Shown in pieces: positions 46,816 to 56,656 of a DNA stretch of 64,000 nt (its first letter is position 1; every line of letters begins with the position of its first letter). Origin of the DNA: Bettongia penicillata ogilbyi (Eukaryota > Chordata > Mammalia > Diprotodontia > Potoroidae); NCBI GenBank assembly GCA_023548195.1, contig JAJHZJ010000601.1, forward strand, positions 248,001-312,000, in the 5' to 3' direction. The position numbers and the translations under genes were made by a program. The notes beneath the pieces are model-generated. The model searched no databases. It worked only from the letters and a program-made list of their open reading frames with translations, and was not told the origin of the DNA.

Positions 46816-47130
46816 TGGTAACTTTCATTGTCTATAAGTGCTTCTTCTATGATGAGACAAAGTAGTTTAGAAAAGCATAATTCTATTTCCAGTTGATGTT
46901 CAACTCAAATATCCTGAATGCTCAATAAATATATAAAAGACCCAGAAATTGGTATAGCTCCTAACATGGGGCATATAATTCAAACCATGTTACAAATTAG
47001 GCTTCAGTGAAAACTTTTGAAATCCTCATTATTGAAAGGGACGGAAAAGGAGATATGCATACTTCATGCATGGTCTTTTTACACTTCCCTGGTACTGTTC
47101 AGATTATGAGCTGGAACACGCACTCTTTCT

Positions 47131-47179
47131 CTGTCTCTCTCTTTCTCTTTCTGTCTCTCTGTCTCTGTCTGTCTGTCTG

Positions 47180-47233
<54 letters not shown>

Positions 47234-47286
47234 CATCAGTCTCCCTCCCTCCCTCACACACATACACACACACACACACACACACA
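47131..47286. repeat. (TC)n and (CA)n compound microsatellite
   Basis: TC/TG-rich tract (47131-47232) then CCCTCCCTCCCTC and a CA run (47255-47286). Repetitive Leu-Ser and Arg-Glu frames across it are artefacts. Confidence 0.95.
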
Positions 47287-48114
47287 TCTGTCCTATCCAC
47301 AACCTTTATGAATTATGAGTGTGAAAAGAGTTTTAAGACAGCTGGGCAGATTTTCCACAAAGAAGGGAGTGTTTGCTTACTTTTTCATTTTCTACTCTGC
47401 CCAATCAATTATGCCATCCTAAAAAACCAAATGACTGTGTATATGAATGTGTGTATCTTTGTTTGAAGAATGGCATTCAATAGAGAAAAATAATATAGAT
47501 GGGTGAAAACAGAAACCAGATTTGTTCTCTTTAAAAGAAAATTTTTGAGTAACTTTGCACCTTCCCCTCATATAAATTTTGCATGTGAATAGAGTAAGTT
47601 TTGATTGCTTAAGTCCCCAGAAACTTTCCACATGTTTATAGAGTGTGTTATTTTAGATATGTGTCTAATGAGACCATTTGGTTGGTGCTAGAACATTAAG
47701 TTAGACATTGCAATCCTCTGTGTAGTTAAATTTTATCTTTCCCTGGATTTAAGTCCACCTTCCAGGAGCTGAAGTATGCTACTGCAGTTGAAGCATACCA
47801 AGTGTCAGTGTGAATGCAATAAAAAACAGAAAAACAGAATCTGAAAGAACCTCACATATCGACTCATTTAACCCATTATAAGAATGACTTATAGCATATA
47901 AGAATTTCCCATGTCTTGTCATTAGTGCAGAAGCTATATTTTCTAAACATTTCCACTTGTGTTAGCTTTACATCCCAAGCAATTTGCAATTTACTTTGTG
48001 GGAGACATACTTGGTAAATGTCCAAAAAAATGCTGATATTCAGAGAATTTTTAAGTAGGAGAAGGAGGAGAAAATAAGAAGAGAAAGAACAAGAAGAACA
48101 AGAAGAATTTGTGT
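47287..48114. other. Intergenic sequence, no gene recognised
   Basis: AT-rich sequence with a purine-rich AGAAGGAGGAG stretch near 48055-48105. Nothing recognisable on either strand. Confidence 0.4.
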
Positions 48115-48305
48115 TGAGATTTAATGTTTGCAACCTGCTTTATTTCTGTAATCTTATTTGAGTCTCACAACCATCTAGTGAGGTAGCTGCTACTGTTATC
48201 CATTTTTACAGGTGAGAAAACTCAGGCTAAAGACTTTCCCATAGAGATCTAGCAAGCATCTGGCAAAATTTGAATTCAAGTCATCCTGACTATTTTACTA
48301 AGCTA
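48115..48305 (+). mobile_element. MIR/THER-type SINE
   Basis: 'TATTTGAGTCTCACAACCAT', 'ATCCATTTTTACAGGTGAG' and 'TTTGAATTCAAGTCATCCTG' in the canonical order. Confidence 0.8.
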
Positions 48306-48584
48306 ACTCCAAGAAAAATTTATCTTGACTTTTGCTGAGAGAAAAAAAAATGCATATAACAAATGTAACAGAAAAGAAGTTATACTTTTTAATGACTCCT
48401 ATCAGGATATAAGGCCTTTGAGGAAAAATGTCATTTTCAACACTGTATATAGCACATAAAAAACAATAAGTCAATCTGTGTAATATGAAGTATGAATATA
48501 ACTTATAATAAAGGTTAATAAATAAGTCCGTACCCTCAGAAAAGTGCAATAAGATTGATTACTAGTAACTTTAAATACATGAAA

Positions 48585-48845
48585 GTGAAAATAATAGTTA
48601 GCCTTTCCATATTGGCAAAGATTTGCAAAGTATTAAAAAAAAACATTTTCTCATTTGATCCTCATAAAAATGCTTTGAGATAAGTGCTATAATTATCCCC
48701 ATTTTAAAAATAAGAAACTGTGTCTGAGATCAGTGAAGTAACTGGCTCAGAGGCACATGCCTAGTAATTACCTGAAGTACACTTTGAAGTTCAGATATTC
48801 TGTGTCCAAAGCTAACACTTTTTTAACTTTGTCACTTAGCTGTCT
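48585..48845 (+). mobile_element. MIR/THER-type SINE
   Basis: 'TTTGCAAAGTATTAAAA', 'TCTCATTTGATCCTCATAAA', 'TTATCCCCATTTTAAAAATA', 'GTAACTGGCTCAGAGGCACA', and a tail ending 'TCACTTAGCTGTCT'. It ends about 50 bp after the OR5T-like stop codon on the opposite strand, so it may lie in that gene's 3' untranslated region. Confidence 0.8.
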
Positions 48846-48896
48846 ATGTGAAGTTCAACCATAGTTTTCACTATTACTCTATTGCACATTTTACTT

Positions 48897-49847
48897 CTAA
48901 CATGGAAGACATATATTGTGGGTAAACTGATTTTTCTCCAAAACTTTCTTTGCTGCCTCCTTCACATCTTTGTTTCTCAGGCTATAGATTATGGGGTTTA
49001 ACATAGGAATCACAATGGTGTAAAACACAGACACTGCCATGTCGTGGCTCAGGGAGTAGCTGGCAGATGGCCTCAGGTACATGAAAAGGATGGTACCATG
49101 GTACATGGCTACCCCGGTCAGGTGGGAGCCACAAGTAGAGAAGACTTTCTTTCTCCCTTCAGCTGAGCGGATCCTCAGAATGGCAGCTAAGATGAAGCCA
49201 TAAGAAACCAGGACAATCAGGATGGTGAAGATCTCAATTGAGCTCACAAAGATGAAAAGTAGCAATTCATTTGCATGAGTGTCAGAACAGGAGATGGCCA
49301 GTAGTGGAGGGATATCACAGAAGATATGTTTGATTACATTGGATGCACAAAAGGATAAAGTAAATGTAGCCACAGTATGCAAAATAGCATGTGATACACC
49401 CCCTATATATGAACCAATAATGAGAGGGACATAGACTCTAGGAGACATGATGGCTGTGTAGAGCAGAGGGTTACAGATTGCAATGTAGCGGTCATATGCC
49501 ATAGCAGCCAAAAGGAAACATTCAGTGGTCCCACAAGTAACCAAGAGAAGCATCTGGACAACACAACTGGAAAAGGAAATGGCCTTATTCTGTGCTAGGA
49601 AATTGACCAACATCTTAGGTGTGACAACTGAGGAATAACAAGCATCCAGGAAAGATAAGACACTAAGGAAATGGTACATTGGGGTATGGAGTCGGGAATC
49701 CATAGCGACTAATACAACTAAGCCCAGATTCCCCACTAGGGTAAAGAGATAGACTGCAAGGAACAGTGAGAACAGGATGACTTGCAGCACTAGCTGGTCC
49801 GTGAAGCCACTTAGAACAAAAGCTGTGACCTCGGTGTGGTTAGGCAT
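48897..49847 (-). CDS. Olfactory receptor, family 5 subfamily T-like
   Basis: Class II odorant receptor, seven-transmembrane, signalling through the olfactory G protein in cilia of sensory neurons. Intact frame of 316 codons. Visible features: N-glycosylation NHT (3-5), 'GNLGLVVL' in TM1 (39-46), '[18 protein letters not shown]' in TM2 (56-73), extracellular C95, '[15 protein letters not shown]' (116-130), loop cysteines C167, C177 and C187, '[13 protein letters not shown]' (234-246) in TM6, and '[18 protein letters not shown]' (281-298) in TM7. The stretch '[15 protein letters not shown]' with '[11 protein letters not shown]' and '[23 protein letters not shown]' is characteristic of OR5T. 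The ATG at 49847 is the first in frame after a good acceptor. It is transcribed toward the OR8K-like gene, 14 kb away. OR5T and OR8K are neighbours in human 11q12, which supports orthologous clusters. Confidence 0.97.
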   Translation of the reverse strand: MPNHTEVTAFVLSGFTDQLVLQVILFSLFLAVYLFTLVGNLGLVVLVAMDSRLHTPMYHFLSVLSFLDACYSSVVTPKMLVNFLAQNKAISFSSCVVQMLLLVTCGTTECFLLAAMAYDRYIAICNPLLYTAIMSPRVYVPLIIGSYIGGVSHAILHTVATFTLSFCASNVIKHIFCDIPPLLAISCSDTHANELLLFIFVSSIEIFTILIVLVSYGFILAAILRIRSAEGRKKVFSTCGSHLTGVAMYHGTILFMYLRPSASYSLSHDMAVSVFYTIVIPMLNPIIYSLRNKDVKEAAKKVLEKNQFTHNICLPC

Positions 49848-49869
49848 GCCTTCTTCTGTATTTAAACAA

Positions 49870-49871
49870 CT
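49870..49871 (-). promoter_or_regulatory. Splice acceptor before OR5T-like coding exon
   Basis: On the minus strand CTCTCTTTTTATCCCCACAG ends in AG 22 bases before the ATG. The HAL1 at 50112 lies about 240 bp further upstream, so it would be inside the 5' intron. Confidence 0.65.
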
Positions 49872-50122
49872 GTGGGGATAAAAAGAGAGCTGTAAATTTT
49901 AGTGAAATTCTATTATATTCTAGAAACTCTGAATCTCATGAAGGAGTTGTGATAATATTGTGATGTTCTGCCTTATAATAGAAAGGGAATTTCCTGAATC
50001 CTCTATGAATTTTCATTAAAAAATTATTCCTTTTTATTTTATGTTTCACTTTTAGCACAGTTTATAACAGATAAAACAATTAAAACTTGTGGTTAGATGA
50101 TATTTCTTTTTTTTCTTTTTTT

Positions 50123-50160
50123 CCACTTCTTGTGTCATGGAGAACGTCCATGGATTCTCT
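50123..50160 (-). other. Putative 3'-transduced segment of HAL1 element I
   Basis: A 38-bp non-repetitive stretch lies between the element's own (AAAT)n tail and a second A-rich tail that abuts the target-site duplication. This is the arrangement left when transcription reads past the element's own polyadenylation signal into flanking DNA. Confidence 0.65.
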
Positions 50161-50295
50161 TTATTTATTTATTCATTTATTTATTTATTTATTTATTTAT
50201 CCATCCATTCATCCATCCATTTATTTATTTATTTATCTGCCCATCTATTTATTTATTTATTATTTATTCATTCATTTATTTATTTATTTATTTAG
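50161..50295. repeat. (TTTA)n tail microsatellite of HAL1 element I
   Basis: About 135 bp of TTTA units with CATC/CCAT interruptions, replacing the shorter AAATAAATAAA tail seen in elements D and H. Expansion of the original A-tail is likely. Confidence 0.9.
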
Positions 50296-51428
50296 CTTTT
50301 TACAATAATTTTCACAAAATTTTGGGTTCCAAATTTTCTCCCCTTTTAACCCCTCCCCCCACCCCATACCCCAAGCAATCTAATTTTCCCTATCTCCAAT
50401 CTGCCCTCTCTTCTGTCATCCCTCCCTTCTCTTGTCTCCATCTTCTCTTTTCTCCTGTATGGCCAGATGACTTCTATTCCACATTAACTGTATGTCTTAT
50501 TTCCTAGTAGCAACAACAATACTAAACAGTTGTTCCTAAAACTATGAGTTCCAAATTCTCCCCATCCCTCCCTCCCCACCCATTCCCTTTGGGAAGGCAG
50601 GCAACTCAATATAGGCCATATCTGTGTAATTTTGCAAATGTTTTCCCTGATAGTCGTGTTGTATAAGACTAACTGAATTACCCTCCATCCTACAGTGCCC
50701 CTCATTGTTTCTCTTCTGTCTTTTGATCCTGTCCCTCCCCAAGTGTTGAATTCAAATTGCTCCCTCCTCCCTTTGCCCTCCCTTCTATCATCCCCCCCTT
50801 GCTTATCTCCTTCTCCCCCACTTTCCTATACTGTAAGATAGGTTTTCATACCAAAATGAGTCTGCATTTTATTCCTTCTTTTAGTCAAATGTGATGAGGG
50901 TAAACTAATTGTTTTTTTTTTCTCAGCTCTCCTCTTTTTCCCTCCACTAAGAAGTTTCCTACTTGCCTCTTAAATGACATATAATTATCCCATTCCATTT
51001 CACCCTCTTTCCTCCCAGTACATTTCTCTCTCACCATTTACCTTAATTTCTTTTAATATATGGTCCCATGCTATTCAATTCACTCTGTGCTCTCTGTCTC
51101 TGTATGTGTGTGCATGTGTGTATGTGTGTATGTGTGTGTGCATGCATGCATGTATATGTGTTTGTGTGGGCCCACCAACTACCCAGATACTGAAAAGTTT
51201 TAAGAGTTACAAATATTGTCTTTCCATGTAGGAATGTAAACAGTTTACTTCTGGTAAGTCCCTTAAGACTTCTCTTTGCTGTTTACTTTTTCATGCTTCT
51301 TCTCATTCTTGTGTTTGAAAGTCAAATTTTCTTTTCAGCTCTGGTCTTTTCATCAAGAATGATTGAAAGTCCTCTGTTTCATTGAAATACCATATTTTCC
51401 CTTGAATTATTATACTCAGTTTAGCTGG

Positions 51429-52406
51429 TTAGGTGATTCTTTGTTTGAGTCCTAGTTCCTTTGACTTCTGGAATATCCTATTCCACACCCTTCGATCTCT
51501 TAATGTAGAAGCTGCTAGATCTTGAGTTATCCTGATTGCATTTCCACAGTACTGGAAGTTTTTCTTTCTAGCTGCTTGCAAGATTTTCTCCTTGATCTGG
51601 GAGTTCTGGAATTTGGCCACAATGTTCCTAGGAGTTTCTCTTTTTGGATCTCTTTCAGGTGGTGATCGATGGATTCTTTCAATACTTATTTTGTCCTCTG
51701 GTTCTAGAATGTCAGGGTAGTTTTTCTTGATAATTTCATGGAAGATGATATCTAGGCTCTTTATTTGATCATGACTTTCAGGTAGTCCCATAATTTTTAA
51801 ATTGTCTCTCCTGGATCTATTTTCCAGGTCAGTTGTTTTTCCTATGAGATATTTCACATTCTCTTCCCTTTTTTCATTCTTTTGGTTTTGTTTGCTGATT
51901 TCTTGATATCTCGTAAAGTCATTAGACTCCATCTGTTCCATTCTAATTTTGAGAGAACTATTAAATTCAGTGAGCTTTTGAACCTCTTTTTCCATTTGAC
52001 TAATTTTGCTTTTGAAAACATTCTTCTCCTCATTGGTTTTTTGAATCTCTTTTGCCAATTGAGTGAGCCTAGTCTTCAATGTGTTATTTTCTTCAGCATT
52101 TTTTTGGGTCTCCTTAACCAAGGTATTGACCCGTTTTTCATACTTTTGTTGCATCTCTCTCATTTCTCTTCCCAGTTTTTCCTCCACCTGTCTAATTTGC
52201 TTCTCAGAATCGTTTTTTAGCTCTTCCAAGGCCTGAGCCCACCCGACATCCCCCTGGGGTGTCTGGGGTGCTGAGGCCCCACCCTCCACGTCTTTCTCTG
52301 ATGGCAAGAATATTTCCTCATCCTCGTCAGATCCTAACGTCGGAATCATTTGCATTTGTTGGAAAAAACTCTCTATAGTCTTATTTTCCTTCCCTTTTCT
52401 AGGCAT
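51429..52406 (-). CDS. HAL1 ORF1: L1 ORF1p-like RNA-binding protein, C-terminally truncated
   Basis: The only HAL1 ORF1 here with a long uninterrupted frame, 325 codons from 'MPRKGKENKTIESFF'. Domains: basic/acidic N-terminal tail (1-60), coiled coil with regular heptads (about 62-180, 'EELKNDSEKQIRQVEEKLGREMREMQ' to 'LKIRMEQMES'), RRM-like domain opening with 'LENRSRRDNLKIMGLPES' (about 206-223), and C-terminal domain ('RETPRNIVAKFQNSQIKEKILQAARK', 'QDLAASTLRDRRVWNRIFQKSKELGL'). Family role: a trimeric nucleic-acid chaperone that coats the element RNA in the cytoplasm. Compared with other copies the frame ends early: after 'RIT' the tyrosine codon of 'TYPAKLS' has become TAA. In-frame codons for about 43 more residues follow to a natural stop, so one substitution removes the end of the C-terminal domain. 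Probably inactive as a complete ORF1p. Confidence 0.88.
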   Translation of the reverse strand: MPRKGKENKTIESFFQQMQMIPTLGSDEDEEIFLPSEKDVEGGASAPQTPQGDVGWAQALEELKNDSEKQIRQVEEKLGREMREMQQKYEKRVNTLVKETQKNAEENNTLKTRLTQLAKEIQKTNEEKNVFKSKISQMEKEVQKLTEFNSSLKIRMEQMESNDFTRYQEISKQNQKNEKREENVKYLIGKTTDLENRSRRDNLKIMGLPESHDQIKSLDIIFHEIIKKNYPDILEPEDKISIERIHRSPPERDPKRETPRNIVAKFQNSQIKEKILQAARKKNFQYCGNAIRITQDLAASTLRDRRVWNRIFQKSKELGLKQRIT

Positions 52407-52537
52407 TTTCCCAGACAGTTACTTGACTTCTGAGATTCCTGTCCACCCCCGCCTAGATCCCCCAGCTAGTGCTTGGGCTCTGAGATTCAAATGGGCTTTT
52501 CGCGCCGCTAATCAATGTGAGCTTTAGTTCTGGTGCT

Positions 52538-52680
52538 GGGGTGGGGGCAGGGAGGCCTCCCAGGCTCAGTTCCCTCAGGGGCTTTATGCAAAGTCCTTCA
52601 GTAAAAGAGCGGGGTGGGGCAGGGCCGTCTCCCAGGCTCAGCTCCCTCAGGTTGTTTATGCAGAGACCTTCCGTAATGAG
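52538..52680. repeat. Tandem duplication in HAL1 element I 5' UTR
   Basis: Two adjacent copies of about 70 bp (52538-52610 and 52611-52680), each with GGGGTGGGG(G)CAGGG, CTCCCAGGCTCAG(C/T)TCCCTCAGG and TTATGCA(A/G)AG...CTTC(A/C)GTAA. Other HAL1 copies in the window have one copy. Confidence 0.8.
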
Positions 52681-53154
52681 GATCCTGCCTGCTGCTGGGG
52701 GGAGTCCTGGGTCGGCCCCAGCCCCTGCTGCCTCCGCTGCCGCCCACGCCTCTGCCTCAGCCACTTCCTGACCCCGTCTCTGCTGCTGCCGCTTTCTCCC
52801 GAGGGCGCGCGAGTCACGGAGACACTCCGCTCCCCCTCTCTTCCAGCCCAGCCTTCTCTCTCACTGATCTGTAGCTTCTGTGAGCAGAGGGACTTTCCCG
52901 GCTGCTGGAGCTTCCGTCCCTGCAGCCTGCTCAGGTCAACTTCTCTGGGGCCGCGGCCAGGGCAGCGCTGGGGTGGTGTCCACTTTCCGGGGCCTGACGG
53001 ACCCTGGGGACGGGTCTCCAGTGCTACCTGGAACGGAAATCTCTTCCACTCCGTTTCTGTACCCCTTTCAATGGTCCAGAAGTTATGAGGGTCTCTTTTT
53101 ACATTAATTCTATGGGCTGTGGTTTCGGAGCTCGTAAACGTGCGTCCTTCTATT

Positions 53155-53165
53155 CCGCCATCTTG
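53155..53165 (-). promoter_or_regulatory. YY1-like site at the 5' end of HAL1 element I
   Basis: CAAGATGGCGG on the minus strand, 10-20 bases inside the element, in the same position as in element D. By analogy with L1 it would position the internal promoter. Confidence 0.5.
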
Positions 53166-53193
53166 GCTCCACCCACCAATGATATTTCTTTTT

Positions 53194-54024
53194 AAAGCAT
53201 TTACAATATGGACCACAAAAGAACTTTTTTTAAAAAACATTAACCAACTGAGACACAAATAATATTTATGTTGCTAACTTCTTCACTTAATTGTCTCTGC
53301 AGTATTACTAAGAATTAAAGGACCCTAACTAATTGTTGTTGGTCTAAAGTCCTGTGCCTAATAGCTTAATTTTGTACATGACCTCAGATTTTCCCCTGTC
53401 AATAATCTATAATTTAATAAATCTGGTATTAAGCTTACCAATCTTTTGATATTGGAAATTGCCACCAAAAGTAGGGACACTGTGGGGATACAATATCTCC
53501 CCAAATTCATGTCAATTTCAGACTACATTAGATTATCTATTTGCATGCAGTCAGGCTTCAAATTTGCCAGGTGTCATTGGGGAAACTGAGTCAGGAGAAT
53601 CCTACCTCAGCCCAGGCTGAACAGACACTCTCCCATCCTTCCCATGAGACCACCTTTTGCAGTTTACAGCAGCAACTGCTCTCCATACCTGGAGTTAGAC
53701 TCAGAAGAACACTCTGTTAATAGTCCCACGGAATCATAAAATAGCAAGTTCCCATAACCACGTTTCAGATATTATTATAATTTCACATTGGCTAAGGAAC
53801 ATCTTTTGAGGCAAGTCTTAAATGACTTACATGCCTTTCTATATATGCTCTAGTTCCTGATTAAATAAAATCATAAAATCAAATTTATCATTAAAACCTT
53901 AACTTTTCTATCCATGCGGAATTTTACCCATGGTTACTTGCCTCTAGGAAACTTAGACTAAAATTCTTTTCCCCAAACTAAAGAGGTCTCTGATTTAGTC
54001 TCAGTAATTATCTCAGTCAATTGT
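53194..54024. other. Intergenic sequence, no gene recognised
   Basis: About 830 bp between HAL1 elements I and J. A moderately GC-rich part (53480-53740, 'GGGGATACAATATCTCCCC', 'AAACTGAGTCAGGAGAATCC') might be an old LTR or other repeat, but I cannot assign it. Confidence 0.4.
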
Positions 54025-56656
54025 TTTAATGCTAATTTCTTTTACCTCATTCTGTAACATATTCAATTTTCTCCCTATCTCTCCCCTCCCCCCAATAACT
54101 TGCATTTTGATTATTCCTTTCCTTAATATACCCTCCCCTCCATTACACCCCACCCTTCCCTTATCCCCATCTTTTCTTGTAGGGCAAGATAAATTTCTAT
54201 ACCCCATTCCCTGTAGTTCTTATTTCCCGATTATATGCAATAAACATTCTCAACAGTAGTTTCTAATACTTTGAATTCCAACTTCTCTCCCGTCTTCCTT
54301 CCCTTCCTAACCCCACTGAGAAGGCAAGCAATTCAATACAAACTAAATATGTGTCATTTTGCAAAAGACTTTCATAATAATCATGTTGTGTAATACCAAT
54401 TATATTGCCCTCTGTCCTACTCTATCCCCCCTTATTTTTCCCCCACAATTGACCTTGTCCCTTCTCAAAAGTGTTTATTTTTAGTAACTTCTTTCTCCCA
54501 TTTCCCTCCCTTCTACCGTTCCCCTCACCCGACTTGTCACTTCCTCCCCTACTTTCCTGTGGTGTGATAAAAATTTTCATATCAAATTTAGTGAGCATGT
54601 CATTCCCTCCTTCAGCCACATAGCTTCATTTTCTCCCTCTCCTCTTCTCCCTTTTCTCCTACATTGAACATGGTTTTTCTTATCTGTTTTATCAGTTATG
54701 GCCTTCCCTGTTCCATTTCACTCTTTCTCTTGCCAGTATTTTCCTCCCTCACCCCTTAATTTTTTTTTTTGCCTGGATGTCATCTCTTCTGATTCAACAC
54801 ACCCTGTACTGTTTGTATATGTGTATGTGTGTGTGTATGTGTTTGTACAATCTCTTCATCTACACAAATACTGGGAAAAAATCAAGTTATAAGTATTTTC
54901 TTTCCATGTAGTAATGTAAATAGTTTAGCTTTAGAGAATCTTTTATGATTTTTCTTTCCTGTTTACCTTTTCATACTTTTCTTGATTCTTATATTGTAAA
55001 GTTAAGTTTTCCATACAGATCTGCTCTTGTCCTCAATACGAATGATTATAAGTCCTCTATATCATTGAATGGCCATTTTATTCCCTTGAAATATTATACT
55101 CAGATTTTCTGGGTAGGTGATTCTTTGTTTCAATCCCAGTTGTTTTTTTATCTCTGGAATATTTTATTCCAACTCATTTGATCCCTTAATGTTGAAGCTG
55201 CCAGATCCTGTGTTATCCTGATTGTATTTCCACAATACTCAAATTGTTTCTTTCTAGCTACTTGCAGTATTTTTTTCTTGATCTGGGAACTCTGAAATTT
55301 GGCCACAATATTCCTAGGAGTTTCTGTGTTCGAGTCTATTCAAGAGGTGGATTCTTTCAATGTTTATTTTGCCCTCTGGTTCTAGACTATAAGGGCAGTT
55401 TTCCTTGAAAATTTCATGGAAGATAATGTCTAGGTTCTTTTTTTGATCATGACTTTCAGGTAGTCCCATAATTTTTAAATCGTTTCTCCTGGATCTATTT
55501 TACAGGTCAGTTGTTTTTCCAGTGAGATGATTCACATTATCTTCTATTTTTTCAAACTTTTGATTTTGTTTACTAACTGTTTGCTTTATCTCCTCGTCAT
55601 TCATTTCCCTGAACTCAATTCCCTCTTTCAACGAATTACTTTGTTCACTGAGCTTTTGAAACTTCTCCTCCATTTGGCTAATTCTGCTTTTTAAAGCCTC
55701 CTTCTCCTCATTGGCTTTTGGGACCTCTTTTTCCAATTGAGTTAACCTCTTTTTAAAGCTGTTATTTTCCTCAGAATTTTTTTTGGTTCTCCTTTAGTAA
55801 GCTGCTAACTTGTTTTTTAAGGTCTTCTATTCCCTGAGCCTAGTTTAAGTTCCCTTTGGAGGCCCTGGAGGCAACGGCCTTGACTTTCTCTGATGGTAGG
55901 TCTTGTTCTTCCTCATCCTAAAGGATGGAGAGTGACTTCTGTTCCCCAAGAAAGTAATCTTTTATGGTCTTATTTTTCCCCCTATTTTGCACATTTTCCC
56001 AGCCAGTTACTTGACTTCTGAGTTTCCTCTCCACAACCCCGTTGCCTCCAGTTCTGCCAAGCTAGTACTGGGGGCTGAGATTCAGATGAGCTACTCCAAA
56101 CTCTCAGGGGCTTTTGAGAAGGGCAGGGCTGCTATTCAGTGTGAGAGTAAGATCAGCTGCTCAGATTGGGGCAGGGCTGCCACACAGGGCTCAGTTCCCT
56201 CAGGGCATTTATGATGAGACCTTCAACAACGGATGCAGGCTACAGCCTGCCTTGGGAGCCCTGTCTGCTGCTGCCTCCACTGCTCCCACCTGAGGAGGGC
56301 CGAGTCATGGGGACACCCTGCTCCCTTCTCAGCCAGCCAAAAAGACGCTTTCACTGTCCTTTGGAGCCTGTGGGTTGAGGGACCTCTGCCGCCACTGGAG
56401 ATTCTGTCCTTGAAGCCTGCTTGGTTCTGCTCCTCTCAGGTGCTACGTGGCCAAGGCTGGCCTGGGCTCTGGTGCGACAGACCTTTCCAATCAGTCTTTA
56501 AGGTCACTCTGGGCTAGAAATTTCCTCCACTCCATTGTCCTGTGACTTCTGCTGCTCTAGAATGTGTCGAGAGGTATTTTTACAGGTATTTTATGGGATA
56601 TGGGGTAAGAACTTGTGTATATGAATCTTTCTACTCCATCATCTTGGCTCCGCCCC
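54025..56656 (-). mobile_element. HAL1-type element J, minus strand, older subfamily
   Basis: Minus-strand order: terminus CATCTTGGCTCCGCCCC (5' end at 56656), 5' untranslated region, ORF1 remnants (about 55985-54960; longest piece 55500-55736, coiled coil 'QMEEKFQKLSEQSNSLKEGIEF' to 'NVNHLTGKTTDL'), a short GT tract (54818-54845), and a pyrimidine-rich (G-rich on minus) 3' untranslated region. The 3' terminus is degraded. Similar to elements B and G and more diverged than D, E, H and I. Confidence 0.8.

Larger units (their letters stand above)
50112..53178 (-). mobile_element. Full-length HAL1-type element I, best preserved copy, minus strand
   Basis: Perfect 15-bp target-site copies ATGATATTTCTTTTT lie at 50097-50111 and 53179-53193. 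On the minus strand: 5' terminus with an intact YY1-like site (53155-53165), a CpG-rich 5' untranslated region with an internal tandem duplication (52538-52680), ORF1 52406-51429, a CA/GT tract (51100-51170), a G-rich 3' untranslated region, an (AAAT)n tail (50161-50295), a 38-bp unique segment (50123-50160), and a second A-rich tail that runs into the target-site copy. There is no ORF2. Length, near-intact ORF1 and perfect target sites make it the youngest-looking copy here. Confidence 0.94.

Noticed and set aside
51882..52220. 112-codon plus-strand frame
   Set aside because: Antisense of the HAL1 ORF1 coiled coil.
52656..53258. 200-codon minus-strand frame upstream of HAL1 ORF1
   Set aside because: It covers the 5' UTR and passes beyond the element's 5' end at 53178; there is no match to any known L1 protein and the same region in other copies is not open.
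53480..53740. Possible solo LTR of an endogenous retrovirus
   Set aside because: I could not find TG...CA ends, a polyadenylation signal in the expected place, or flanking target-site copies.
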